Positions 54,303 to 63,206 of a stretch of 64,000 nt of DNA are shown here, one piece after another; the first letter of the stretch is position 1, and each line of letters opens with the position of its first letter. A program made the translations under genes and the position numbers. The DNA lies in assembly GCF_013035315.1 (NCBI RefSeq), contig NZ_WQHP01000001.1, positions 868,001-932,000 of the forward strand. Reading direction: 5' to 3'. Below the pieces are notes generated by a model. It was not told where the DNA came from, made no database searches, and saw nothing but the letters and a program-made list of their open reading frames with translations. Source of the DNA: Ruegeria arenilitoris (GTDB lineage: Bacteria > Pseudomonadota > Alphaproteobacteria > Rhodobacterales > Rhodobacteraceae).

Positions 54303-54351
54303 GAACGACAGCTCCATGCGTCTGCGAATCTTACCTTCATCACACGTAAAT

Positions 54352-54370
54352 AAAAATATCTGATATTTTT
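54352..54370. promoter_or_regulatory. Palindromic operator, isomerase operon
   Basis: AAAAATATCTGATATTTTT is a perfect 19-bp palindrome around a central T. An overlapping second palindrome, GATATTTTTAAAAATATC (54362-54379), adds a third ATATC half-site. The 17-bp core is identical to the site at 63190-63206 in front of the TRAP operon. This lies about 50-68 bp before the isomerase start. Confidence 0.72.
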
Positions 54371-54400
54371 AAAAATATCAACTTTTAATGCTGAGTAGGA

Positions 54401-54430
54401 AACGAAAACGCCCGGGCAACAACCCGGGCG
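54401..54430 (-). terminator. Rho-independent terminator of the dctP-quiC1 operon
   Basis: Read on the minus strand, CGCCCGGG and CCCGGGCG form an 8-bp GC stem with a 6-nt loop, followed by TTTTCGTT. It lies 26 bp after the stop of the last oxidoreductase gene (54457) and just before the operator of the next operon, so it separates the two units. Confidence 0.85.
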
Positions 54431-54456
54431 TGCTTAACCTTCGTGTTGGCAGAGCC

Positions 54457-55647
54457 TTAGAGAGTGACCCAGTCCCCTCCGGACTGGTGAGAGCGCACAG
54501 AGGCGTCAATGAATCGGACACCGTCTGCGCCTTGTTCGACAGTTGGATAAGTAAGCCAATCGACCGGAACGGCAACGCCATCCCGACGCGCGGCTACGGC
54601 CATGGCAAATTCCGTATAGAGGTTGGCCCAGGCTTCGATAATCCCTTCGGGAAAGCCCCGCGCGGTACGGATCAGACGTTCTGCGCCGGGTCCGATACCA
54701 TGCCCGTGACCTCGGCTGATGGTACGATCCGGCTCACCGAACCGATTGAACTTCAGCTGTTCCGAATTCTCCAAGTCCCACTCGAGGCCTCCTTCGCTCC
54801 CGAATATCCGCAAGCGCAAACCGCCTCGATTTCCGGGGGCCAGGCGTGTCGCCATCAGAGTTCCCGGAACCTCGTTTTGATAGCGGGTGAACATGAATGC
54901 TGTGTCTTCCAAAGGCTTTGGCGCGCCGCAGACATGAAACTCGGCCCGTAGATCGGTCAAGGGTAGGCCCGAGACAAAGCTGGCGAGATGCGCGGCATGG
55001 GTGCCGATATCGCCGACACAGCTGGTCGGACCAGAAATCTTTGGGTCCAGCCGCCATTTGACATGGGGCGCATCAGCCACATCATCGGGCGTCATCCAGT
55101 CTTGCATGAACTCGACGTGGATTTGGTTGATTTTACCGATGCCGCCTTCCGCCACGATTTGTTTGGCCTGACGGATGACCGGAAAGCACGACATCGCATA
55201 TCCGACAGCAAAGACCTGTCCTGTGCGCGCGGCGATCTCCTCAAGCCCCTCGGCCTCGGCAACTTCGTTGGTCAGGGGCTTGTCGCACAGTACATCAATG
55301 CCTGCCTCCAGAAACGCTTTGGAAGCTTCAAAATGAACGTGGTTCGGGGTGGTGATCATCACGGCGTCCACGCCATCAGGCCGCGCCGCCTCGGCCTGTG
55401 CCATCTCCTGGTACGACGCATAGCACCTGTCCGCTGGCAGGAACCACTCGGCCCCGCGCGCCTTGCTACGCTCGGCATCCGAACTGAGCGCGCCTGCGGC
55501 GACCTCCCACCGGTCGGTCATCCGGGCCGCCGTTGCCTGCGTGACAGAGATACGTCCACCGCCAACAACGCCCAGCCGCAAACGGCGAGACAACCGGGGG
55601 AAAGGTCCGTCAAAGTTCAGGTTGTCCAGCAAAAGTCTCTCAGCCAT
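54457..55647 (-). CDS. Gfo/Idh/MocA-family oxidoreductase
   Basis: 396 aa from MAERLLLDNL with GGAG upstream. The Rossmann motif LGVVGGGRISVTQATAAR and the catalytic-lysine motif CDKPLTNE (DKP in place of EKP) are followed by the substrate domain with SCVGDIGTHAAHLASFVSG, where Asp/His are active-site residues. Family members are NAD(P)-dependent sugar, inositol or glycoside dehydrogenases. It is the last gene of the operon, overlapping the unknown gene before it by 8 bp, with a terminator after it. Confidence 0.9.
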   Translation of the reverse strand: MAERLLLDNLNFDGPFPRLSRRLRLGVVGGGRISVTQATAARMTDRWEVAAGALSSDAERSKARGAEWFLPADRCYASYQEMAQAEAARPDGVDAVMITTPNHVHFEASKAFLEAGIDVLCDKPLTNEVAEAEGLEEIAARTGQVFAVGYAMSCFPVIRQAKQIVAEGGIGKINQIHVEFMQDWMTPDDVADAPHVKWRLDPKISGPTSCVGDIGTHAAHLASFVSGLPLTDLRAEFHVCGAPKPLEDTAFMFTRYQNEVPGTLMATRLAPGNRGGLRLRIFGSEGGLEWDLENSEQLKFNRFGEPDRTISRGHGHGIGPGAERLIRTARGFPEGIIEAWANLYTEFAMAVAARRDGVAVPVDWLTYPTVEQGADGVRFIDASVRSHQSGGDWVTL

Positions 55648-56314
55648 TCTGAATCTCCATTTCCGGGACCCGTACGCCTTCCGGCAGCATTTCCACCGCC
55701 ATGAAAATGCTGGGGGTAATCGTCTCGTATTGATGCCAGGGATAGTTGCCTTCAGCGTCATACATCGGCTTGTGCGTCGTGCCGGGGGCCAGGAATTCTT
55801 CGAGGTAAAGGGTTTCAACATCCCGCTCACGGCATTGCTGCATTTTGCCAAAGCCTACGATTTGTGTATGCACTTCGCGAAACCCCGGTACCGGGCAGAA
55901 CGGATGATCCTTGTGCAATCCGACATTCAGCGGCACCGAGCCGGAATGGTACATGGTCAGCCCAACGTTACCCACAAAGACCTTTGGCGACATGTAGTGG
56001 CTGACACCGCGTAAACGCTCCTCTTGGCGAACATTAAAAGCAGATGGCCATGTATCTTTCACCCATGCGAACAACTCGTTGTCATCGGCATGGGCGTCGA
56101 AATCGTAGACAATGACTGCACGTACCACGCCGCTAAGCGTGCTGCCTTGCACGATCACAGAGGAAAGCGGTGCAATGGTCTGATCTTCGACAGAGAGATT
56201 TCGCTCCCCAAGGTTAAGGACGATGGCGCGACCCTCGATAGAAATTCTGCGCTCGTCAGTTATGTGCTGGACGCGAAAGAATGGCTGAGCAAAGTCGAGT
56301 GTCTCAATCGGCAT
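55640..56314 (-). CDS. Unknown protein, possibly a metal-binding beta barrel
   Basis: 224 aa from MPIETLDF. I do not recognise the family. The C-terminal half has a cupin-like pattern of histidines and acids (LHKDHPF, REVHTQIVGFG, LYLEEFLAPGTTHKP, YPWHQYET), which suggests a metal site. It is enclosed by two Gfo/Idh/MocA oxidoreductase genes with overlaps at both ends (11 and 8 bp), so it is an integral part of the pathway. Isomerase, epimerase or lactonase roles are all possible. Confidence 0.6.
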   Translation of the reverse strand: MPIETLDFAQPFFRVQHITDERRISIEGRAIVLNLGERNLSVEDQTIAPLSSVIVQGSTLSGVVRAVIVYDFDAHADDNELFAWVKDTWPSAFNVRQEERLRGVSHYMSPKVFVGNVGLTMYHSGSVPLNVGLHKDHPFCPVPGFREVHTQIVGFGKMQQCRERDVETLYLEEFLAPGTTHKPMYDAEGNYPWHQYETITPSIFMAVEMLPEGVRVPEMEIQNG

Positions 56315-57494
56315 GAACCAATTCCTTCCTCTCATCTTTCAGGAAATCGACAGGCAGAGGCATCGGCGCTTCGCACCGGCTTTCTATAGTCTGATAGGCG
56401 CCGAATTTCGGTGCCCGTTCAATTGCGTCCATGACCTCGAAAACATGGTAGGCAAGCGCTCCACTCGCACGGGGTTGGCGTCCTTCTTGTGCCGCCAGGG
56501 CCAGATCCAAAAGGCCGAGCCCGCGACTGTCTTCGTTGAATCCATGTTTGTTTTCGACCACCTGCCAGTCCTCACGACCAGTTGGACGGGGCTGATGAGA
56601 CCAGCGCGAGGTCTCCCGCGTTTTCAGCCAGACATCCCCCTGAAAGATGTTGGCACCATGTACCGGGTCAGGGTCTGGGATGCTGATGGTGCCTTTTTCA
56701 CCGTAGATCTCGAACCGCGGAGTTTCGCTGTCCCAGACGTCGAAACTCATGGTCATCGACCCTATAGCTCCGGAAGAGAACTGCAGCAGGCTTAGGGAGT
56801 GCGTGTCGACCTCGACGTCCATCCATTCGCCGTTGCGAGGGCCATTTTCGATCATCCTTTTGTCGAACGTGCGCCGAGCCATTCCGGCGACCCGGTCAAT
56901 TTGACCAAGGCAAAAAATCATGGCGGTCAGATAATATGGCCCAAGGTCCAGCAATGGCCCACCTCCGGCCTGATAGTAGAAATCCGGGTTGGGATGGTGG
57001 CGTTCCGTTCCGTGGGTACCGACATGGGCAAAAACCCCTGTCGGTTTGCCAATGGCACCCTCGTCGATCAAGCGCCGAACGGTCTGCCAGCGACCGCCAA
57101 GAAATGTGTCGGGCGCGCAACCGACCATTAACCCCTTTTCAGAGGCCATGTGCAGAATCGCCTTGCCGTCCGTTCGGTTCATGACCAGTGGCTTTTCGGA
57201 ATAGACGTGTTTCTTCGCCTCCAGCGCGCGCAGACTGATTTCGGCATGCGCCGCCGGAATTGTCAGGTTCAAAACGCAGTCAATCGTTGGATCTTCAAAT
57301 ACCTCATCAGGCGTGCAGGCCTTGGCGATACCGTATTGATCTGCCTTGGCGCGGCTTTCCAAAGGGTCAAGGCTTGCGCAAGCCACGACCTCAACGTTTG
57401 AGAATTTGGATAGTGTTTTTAGATAAATATCGCTGATACGACCACAGCCGATAAGGCCGACCCGGAAGGATTTCGATGTCTCACGTGTCATCAT
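56304..57494 (-). CDS. Gfo/Idh/MocA-family oxidoreductase
   Basis: 396 aa from MMTRETSKSFRVG. The Rossmann motif is VGLIGCGRISDIYLKTL and the catalytic motif is SEKPLVMN (EKP). The substrate domain contains GGGPLLDLGPYYLTAMIFCLG with Asp and Tyr in place of Asp and His. It overlaps the citrate synthase-like gene upstream by 14 bp and the unknown gene downstream by 11 bp. It is distinct in sequence from the other two oxidoreductases of the region, so they probably act on successive or alternative substrates. Confidence 0.9.
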   Translation of the reverse strand: MMTRETSKSFRVGLIGCGRISDIYLKTLSKFSNVEVVACASLDPLESRAKADQYGIAKACTPDEVFEDPTIDCVLNLTIPAAHAEISLRALEAKKHVYSEKPLVMNRTDGKAILHMASEKGLMVGCAPDTFLGGRWQTVRRLIDEGAIGKPTGVFAHVGTHGTERHHPNPDFYYQAGGGPLLDLGPYYLTAMIFCLGQIDRVAGMARRTFDKRMIENGPRNGEWMDVEVDTHSLSLLQFSSGAIGSMTMSFDVWDSETPRFEIYGEKGTISIPDPDPVHGANIFQGDVWLKTRETSRWSHQPRPTGREDWQVVENKHGFNEDSRGLGLLDLALAAQEGRQPRASGALAYHVFEVMDAIERAPKFGAYQTIESRCEAPMPLPVDFLKDERKELVHAD

Positions 57495-58308
57495 TCCTGT
57501 CTTCGTAGAAGGGTAAGTAATTCGGGGGCATCGGCCCTTTGTTGCGGCCACCCTGATTCATCTGCTCCCAAGCGTGGGCGAGTATTCCGACCGAGCGGGA
57601 CAGGCAGAACAGCCCTCGTGACAAGGGCGCAGGAAAGCCAAGTTCGCAGAAGATCACAGCTGTCGCGCCGTCAATATTCATGGCAATTGGCCGACCGCCG
57701 CGTTGACGACCGAGTTCGGCTTGAACCTCTTCTCCGATATCGGCAAACCGGCCAGAAACTGTGCCTTCTGCCGCCCCATCACGAACAAGTTGCATCAATC
57801 GTGGTGCGCGTGGGTCCACAGGCCTGTGAAACCTGTGACCAAAGCCCGATACGATCTTGCCGTAGGTCTCGCGCCAACTGTCCAAGCCATCCCGAACAGC
57901 GTCATTCAGCGAAGCTCCCGCATCCATGCGGACTGCGATATCATAGTACAGCTCTGCACACTGCTCTCCTGCCCCGCCGTGCACGTCGCCCAGCATGTTC
58001 ACCGCGGTCGCCATCGCATTATTGAGACCTACCCCGCAGGTGGCGGCCATACGCGCAGCCGCGATTGAGGGAGCCTGTGGGCCGTGATCCACGCCTGCGA
58101 CCAAAGCGGCTTCGAACAGGCGCGCCTGTGCGTCGCTGGGTAGATCGCCCCGCACCATAAGCCAGATCATCTGCGGGAAAGATACGTTTCCGATCAGGTC
58201 CTCTATGGCGTTGCCACGAAAAGAGATCTGTCCGGGTTTCATGTCGATGATGGAGGTACGCCACCATTGGCGAACGGCGCGCTCATCGTCTGTCATCTGC
58301 GCGGTCAT
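57481..58308 (-). CDS. Citrate synthase-like / citryl-CoA lyase-like protein
   Basis: 275 aa, much shorter than citrate synthase (about 430), as in the citryl-CoA lyase group. Family motifs are LNNAMATAVNMLGDVHGGAG, SGFGHRFHRPVDPRAPRL and SRSVGILAHAWEQMN, containing the His and Arg of the CoA-ester site. It overlaps quiC1 by 4 bp and the oxidoreductase gene by 14 bp. A Claisen-type condensation or cleavage of a 2-oxo acid/CoA intermediate is likely, but which one is unknown. Confidence 0.78.
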   Translation of the reverse strand: MTAQMTDDERAVRQWWRTSIIDMKPGQISFRGNAIEDLIGNVSFPQMIWLMVRGDLPSDAQARLFEAALVAGVDHGPQAPSIAAARMAATCGVGLNNAMATAVNMLGDVHGGAGEQCAELYYDIAVRMDAGASLNDAVRDGLDSWRETYGKIVSGFGHRFHRPVDPRAPRLMQLVRDGAAEGTVSGRFADIGEEVQAELGRQRGGRPIAMNIDGATAVIFCELGFPAPLSRGLFCLSRSVGILAHAWEQMNQGGRNKGPMPPNYLPFYEDRNDDT

Positions 58309-60197
58309 TGCGTCTGCACCTCTTTCACCGACTGGGTTTTGCTTTGCGCAGCAAGGCGAATGGGTGCATTGCGCGCGCCATAACCGGCATAGCCCATACG
58401 GCGTTCAACAATTTCGAAGAAGAAGCCGTTAAAGATGGGGCGGCTGAATATCTGAAAATACTCAGCACCCGCCGCCCGATCGTAGAGAATGTTCCCCCTG
58501 CGCAATTGGGCGACCAGATCGTCATCCAATCCGAATGTCGCTTGCAGATCAGCGTAGTAGTTCTCCGGGATGGACAGGCTGGGAAAGCCAGACTTGAGCA
58601 ACTGGGCTGAAGTTTCAAAAATATCATCCGACTGGAAGGCAATGTGCTGAACACCAGCCCCAAAGCCATCTTCAAGGAATGACGCCGCCAGTGTTCGACG
58701 CCCAACTGCCCCATTCAGGTTTAAGCGCACTTCCCCTTCGGGACTTTCGATAGCCTGGCTTTGCACGACACCAGACGGGTCGGCGACGTTCACGATAGGG
58801 GATTTTGCCATCTCGAAAGTCGAAATGTAGTAGAGTAGCCAACTTTGCATCTCATCGTGACGCATCGTCTGGGCCAGATGGTCGATACGACGCAGACCGG
58901 CAGGTTGGGTGGCTTTGGTTTTCGCAACCGGCTCGAACTCAATGTCCCATACCCGATGGAGATCGGATTTCTCATCGATGAAATGAACGACGTTGCCACC
59001 AACGCCCCGAATGGCCGGGATATCCAGTTCCCCGGTCCCTACTGGCTGCGAGAAATTCGGCGCGCCTAACGCGGTCGCTCGCCGAACCGTCTGATCCGCA
59101 TCTTTGACACGCAACCCCATATCACAAACGGAGGGGCCGTGGCCCAGAAACGCCGAATGGGCAAATCCTTCCTTTTCGGTATTCACGACGATGTTTATCG
59201 CGCCCTGCCGCCACAGCTCGACGGACTTGCTCACATGCTTTCGCTCCATTCGAAAACACATTGCTGACAGCATATCTGCCAATTGCGCGCCGCTTGTTTC
59301 GTCGGCTGTAAATTCGACGAATTCGAAGCCGGACGCATAGACGCGTTCCGGTAGGTCCGGGATGCCGAAATCGGTTCCCGGCTCGGTCCGGGAAACCTCA
59401 TCTAACAGGTTCACCAGCGACCTGTAGCTGTCACGGGCCAGTGTCCGACCACCGGGTTGAGGCGCTGCTTCGTTGACGCGCGCAACCGACCAAGGCCCTT
59501 TGTATCCAGCGCGTGACAACACGCGAACGAAGCCCGCAAGGTTCAGCGACCCAAGCCCCGGCAGAAGCCCAAAGTGCCGCTTGAGCCGACGTATATCCAT
59601 CTCAAGCCGGGGTGCATCGGACAGTTGCACATGGAACAGCCGCTCTCCGGGAATGTCCCGAAGGCGGGCTGGTTTGGATCCGTCGGCAAGCGAGAAGAAG
59701 GAATTCAAAGCCAACCCCAGATTAGCGCTGTCGACAGCATCAACGACGCCTAACGCCTGTTCATCCGAGGGAATAAGATCCGACCATGGCAAGCCCATAT
59801 AGGCCAGACGCATCCCCATTTCTTTAGCGATTTGGGCCGCCTCGCCAAGATCTGCGATTACCTGTTCTTCGGTGGCAGCGGCATCAACCTCGAAAGCGGA
59901 CCCGATTAGCAGCAATTCCGTTCCCAACTCGCTCATCAGGTCGAGTTTACGCTTCAGCCGATCAAAGGCGCGCTCCCATCCGCTGCCGGACTGGCCTTCA
60001 AGGTTATGGAAAGGTTGCAGCAGGCAAATCTTCAGGCCGAGATCTGAAGCAATTTTCCGAATTTGTGACGGCGGCCCGTCAAAAGCGGTCAAGTCCGGTT
60101 CGTGTAATTCGACACCCCCGAATCCCGCGTCAGCGATAGCACTCAGCTTTTCAGCCAGATCACCGGGGATCGACGTTGTCGAAACCGACAGGCACAT
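58305..60197 (-). CDS. quiC1: 3-dehydroshikimate dehydratase-like fusion (TIM barrel plus HPPD-like domain)
   Basis: 630 aa from MCLSVSTTSIPGDL, the start overlapping the dctM stop (TAATG). Residues 1-290 form a sugar isomerase-like TIM barrel (GFGGVELHEPDL, LLQPFHNLEG, LFHVQLSDAP). Residues about 300-620 resemble a vicinal-oxygen-chelate/4-hydroxyphenylpyruvate dioxygenase domain (VEFTADE, IDHLAQTM, GAGVQHIAFQSDDIF, FFFEIVERR). This two-domain build is that of QuiC1, which makes protocatechuate from 3-dehydroshikimate. A related cyclic polyol substrate is possible. Confidence 0.87.
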   Translation of the reverse strand: MCLSVSTTSIPGDLAEKLSAIADAGFGGVELHEPDLTAFDGPPSQIRKIASDLGLKICLLQPFHNLEGQSGSGWERAFDRLKRKLDLMSELGTELLLIGSAFEVDAAATEEQVIADLGEAAQIAKEMGMRLAYMGLPWSDLIPSDEQALGVVDAVDSANLGLALNSFFSLADGSKPARLRDIPGERLFHVQLSDAPRLEMDIRRLKRHFGLLPGLGSLNLAGFVRVLSRAGYKGPWSVARVNEAAPQPGGRTLARDSYRSLVNLLDEVSRTEPGTDFGIPDLPERVYASGFEFVEFTADETSGAQLADMLSAMCFRMERKHVSKSVELWRQGAINIVVNTEKEGFAHSAFLGHGPSVCDMGLRVKDADQTVRRATALGAPNFSQPVGTGELDIPAIRGVGGNVVHFIDEKSDLHRVWDIEFEPVAKTKATQPAGLRRIDHLAQTMRHDEMQSWLLYYISTFEMAKSPIVNVADPSGVVQSQAIESPEGEVRLNLNGAVGRRTLAASFLEDGFGAGVQHIAFQSDDIFETSAQLLKSGFPSLSIPENYYADLQATFGLDDDLVAQLRRGNILYDRAAGAEYFQIFSRPIFNGFFFEIVERRMGYAGYGARNAPIRLAAQSKTQSVKEVQTQ

Positions 60198-61492
60198 TAT
60201 CCCTGATATCCAAACATACGCGGCAACCACAGGACCAGATCTGGCATCAGCATCATTATCACTAAGGCGAAGATGAGAACCGCGAGGAAGGCCCAGATTT
60301 CGGAGATGATTTCGCGCAGCGGAATGTCCGTCACGGCGTTGATCACAAAGAGTAGAATGCCATAGGGCGGTGTGATCAGACCGATCATCGAGTTCACGAC
60401 GACCAGCACTCCGAAATGCACCAGGTCAATCCCAAGCGCTTCGCAGGTTGGAATGAACAGGGGCACGATCACCAGGATGATCGTTGTTGCGTCTAACACG
60501 CATCCCAGCGCGAGGATCAGCAGGTTTACGAGGATCAGGAATACAATCGGGCTAACATCCGAACCCTCCAGCAGTGCCGAGATCGACTGTGGAATCTGTT
60601 CCTGAATGACGATGAAGTTCAGAATGAACGCGCCACCAATGACCACCCCGACGGCGGCGGAGGAGCGCGCGCTGTCGACGAACACTTGATAAAGGCCACG
60701 GAAGGTTAGCGCGCGGTAGAACAACGCTGCCAGTAGCAGAGCGTAGAATGCAGCAACTGCGGCGGCTTCGGTCGGAGTGGTGACGCCGCCATATATACCG
60801 TACAGCAGGATTGCGGGCATCAGCAGTGCCGGAAACGCGTTGGCGGTTTTAGCCGGCAATTCGCGCAGAGGAACAGGTTCTTCCAATGCAAAGTTCCGCT
60901 TTCCGGCCAGATAATAGTTCATCGCCATGAGGACGACGCCCATGATCAGGCCCGGAAGAATACCGGCCAGGAACAGCGACCCGATAGAGGCCTTGGAAAC
61001 GAGCGCGTACAAAACCATCGGGATCGAGGGCGGAATGATCGGGCCAATCGTCGCCGACGCCGCCGTGATCGCGGCTGCGTAACCTCGGCTGTAGCGGCCA
61101 TCCTTGGTCATCATCTCAATGATGATCTTGCCGATCCCGGCAGCATCCGCGACGGCAGAGCCGGACATGCCGGAGAAAATCAGAGACGCTACCACGTTTA
61201 CGTGCCCGAGGCCGCCCTTGAAACGACCAACGGCGGCTACGCAGAAGTTCAGCAGTCGGTCCGTGATCGACCCAGCATTCATGATATTCGCGGCGACGAT
61301 GAACAACGGCACGGCAAGCAGGATCGTGCTTTTGTAGAAGCCTTGCAGAATCTTCTCGCCCGCGAGGGCGACGTCCAGTCCGGCCGTGCCCAAGTACACT
61401 AATGAGGCCAAGAGGATGGAATAGCCGATAGGTGTCCCGATGCCTGCCAAAAGAAAGAGAGCGAGCAGGCAGGAAAGAAGTTCAAAACTCAT
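60197..61492 (-). CDS. dctM: TRAP transporter large permease
   Basis: 431 aa, about 12 transmembrane segments. DctM motifs: VPLFIVAANIMNAG near residue 61, GGLGHVNVVASLIFSGMSGSA near 93 and IGPIIPPSIPMVLYA near 148. It drives substrate uptake with the sodium gradient together with DctQ and DctP. It overlaps dctQ by 4 bp and quiC1 by 1 bp, so transport and dehydratase are co-translated. Confidence 0.95.
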   Translation of the reverse strand: MSFELLSCLLALFLLAGIGTPIGYSILLASLVYLGTAGLDVALAGEKILQGFYKSTILLAVPLFIVAANIMNAGSITDRLLNFCVAAVGRFKGGLGHVNVVASLIFSGMSGSAVADAAGIGKIIIEMMTKDGRYSRGYAAAITAASATIGPIIPPSIPMVLYALVSKASIGSLFLAGILPGLIMGVVLMAMNYYLAGKRNFALEEPVPLRELPAKTANAFPALLMPAILLYGIYGGVTTPTEAAAVAAFYALLLAALFYRALTFRGLYQVFVDSARSSAAVGVVIGGAFILNFIVIQEQIPQSISALLEGSDVSPIVFLILVNLLILALGCVLDATTIILVIVPLFIPTCEALGIDLVHFGVLVVVNSMIGLITPPYGILLFVINAVTDIPLREIISEIWAFLAVLIFALVIMMLMPDLVLWLPRMFGYQG

Positions 61493-62064
61493 TTCTTAAC
61501 TTCCTCGTCCTCTTCGACGTCGACACGTGGATGGTCGTCAACCACGTTGTACCCAACAACCAGTTCCAACTCTGTCTTTGGGGGGCCATTGCGCATGACG
61601 TCGAAGAATAGCCAAGCGTAGCGCGTTGCGACGACCAACATGAACACCGCGTAAATCGAGAATACTGTGCGCAGCGGGATCTTCTCGCCGGAGAACGGAT
61701 TGCGCACAGTCGAGGTTTTGCGGATTTTCATCCAGTCGATGTAGTCCCACGTCGGAAGGAAGCTGTAGAGCATACCGACCACGATCGCTGCGGCCGCCAG
61801 CATCGCAAAGACCTGCCGCACGCGCATCGGCACGGAAAGGTAGATGATATCGAACTTCACGTGATCTCTCTCGCGCACGATGAAAGCGCAACTGAAGAAG
61901 ATCACCCAGACCCACAGAATGCCGATGAGTTCAAGCGTCCATCCGGCGGGGGTAAAGAAGTAGCGCAAGAGTATTTGCAATAGGAAGATCAGGAAGATTG
62001 CCGCCAGCATCCCGCCGGCAATCGCTTCGGTCAGTCGGGAGAACCCCTTCATAAAGGCTTTCAT
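61489..62064 (-). CDS. dctQ: TRAP transporter small permease
   Basis: 191 aa from MKAFMKGFSRL with GGGAGGGAG upstream. Four transmembrane segments; the DctQ motif LLQILLRYFFTPAGWTLELIG near residue 28 is clear. The C-terminus is acidic. It bridges DctM and the binding protein. It lies 29 bp after dctP and overlaps dctM by 4 bp. Confidence 0.92.
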   Translation of the reverse strand: MKAFMKGFSRLTEAIAGGMLAAIFLIFLLQILLRYFFTPAGWTLELIGILWVWVIFFSCAFIVRERDHVKFDIIYLSVPMRVRQVFAMLAAAAIVVGMLYSFLPTWDYIDWMKIRKTSTVRNPFSGEKIPLRTVFSIYAVFMLVVATRYAWLFFDVMRNGPPKTELELVVGYNVVDDHPRVDVEEDEEVKK

Positions 62065-62093
62065 TATGGTTCTCCCTCCCTTGTCTTTTGGGC

Positions 62094-63104
62094 TCAGTTG
62101 CCCAGAGCGTTGATCTGATCCAGAACGCCTTCGGGCCATGAGCCAGCGAACTCGCTGTCCAGATACATAGACTGTACCTGATCGCGGAACGCTGCCAGAT
62201 CGGGTTCGTAGATCTCCATCCCCTGCTCTTTCAGGAAGCTGACGAGATCCTCTTCTTTCTGAAGCTGTTTCTGGCGACCGGATTCAGCCGCTGCATCCGC
62301 AGCTTCCTGAACCTTGGCCTGCTGCTCGGGTGTCAATCCATCCCAAACTTCTTTGCCGATGGCGATATAGTTCAAGTCAACCAAGTGCGATGTCAGGATG
62401 ATCTGATTGGTCACTTCGTAGAATTTGGCATCAACCACGGTCGGCAACGGGTTGTCCTGACCGTCAACGGCACCAGTCGACAGAGCTGTGTAAACTTCTG
62501 AGAACGCCATTGGTGTCGGGGCGGCACCCAGCGCTTTGCCAAGGAACTGCCACGCATCTGTGCCGGGCATCCGCAGGTTCACGCCTTCCAAGTCGGCTGG
62601 CGTAGATACCGTCAACTCATCCTTGGGTTGGCGCAGATTCACCTGACGACGGCCCAGATACATGACCGACAGCAGTTTGACGCCTAGTTCTTCTTCGGCC
62701 TTTTGCTTGAAGGCATCCATCAAGGGATCGTTGAAGACAGCCACCTGATGCGCGGCGTCCTGGTGGACATAGCCTGCTGTAAAGATCGAAAACTCGGGGA
62801 AGAACTGTGCCAGTTCCTGCGCCGAGGTGATCGACATCTCCAGATTGCCGCGACTGATAGCGTCCAGCTCAGTGCCTTGAGCGAAGATGGTTCCGTTATA
62901 GCTAGGCTCGTAGCTTGCGAAATCAGCGACCATGGGCGCGAAAACCTCGGCCATGGCGACCGAGCGCTGATCGGTCTCCGATCCTGATGTTGCGAGGCGA
63001 AGTTGCACTTTGTCTTCCGCCAGCGCACCACTTGTTGCGCTAAACAGAACACCGGTTGCGACCAGGGCTGATACAGCAGCCCGGCGGGTAAGTTTGGTAA
63101 TCAC
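62094..63104 (-). CDS. dctP: TRAP transporter substrate-binding protein
   Basis: 336 aa from a GTG preceded by AGGGAGGAG. A signal peptide with paired arginines (TRRAAVSALVATG) ends near SGALA. The DctP fold is indicated by GNLEMSITSAQELAQFFPEF and LEGVNLRMPGTDAWQFLGKALGA, where the conserved Arg of LRMPG binds the ligand carboxylate. The ligand is therefore probably an organic acid, consistent with a shikimate/quinate-like or sugar-acid substrate for QuiC1. It is the first gene of its operon, with the AT-rich operator about 86 bp upstream. Confidence 0.93.
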   Translation of the reverse strand: MITKLTRRAAVSALVATGVLFSATSGALAEDKVQLRLATSGSETDQRSVAMAEVFAPMVADFASYEPSYNGTIFAQGTELDAISRGNLEMSITSAQELAQFFPEFSIFTAGYVHQDAAHQVAVFNDPLMDAFKQKAEEELGVKLLSVMYLGRRQVNLRQPKDELTVSTPADLEGVNLRMPGTDAWQFLGKALGAAPTPMAFSEVYTALSTGAVDGQDNPLPTVVDAKFYEVTNQIILTSHLVDLNYIAIGKEVWDGLTPEQQAKVQEAADAAAESGRQKQLQKEEDLVSFLKEQGMEIYEPDLAAFRDQVQSMYLDSEFAGSWPEGVLDQINALGN

Positions 63105-63189
63105 TTTGCTCCTCCCTGAGACATCATGATGCTTCTTTTTTGCGATTCAGAGTTTTGACCTATTTTGGACATTTTGCAAGATGTTTTAC

Positions 63190-63206
63190 AAAATATCTGA
63201 TATTTT
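63190..63206. promoter_or_regulatory. Palindromic operator, dctP operon
   Basis: AAAATATCTGATATTTT is a perfect palindrome around a central T and is identical to the core of the site at 54352-54370. It overlaps the stop codon of the upstream oxidoreductase gene and lies 86 bp before the dctP start. A GntR- or LacI-type regulator encoded outside the window is the likely binder, by inference. Confidence 0.72.
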
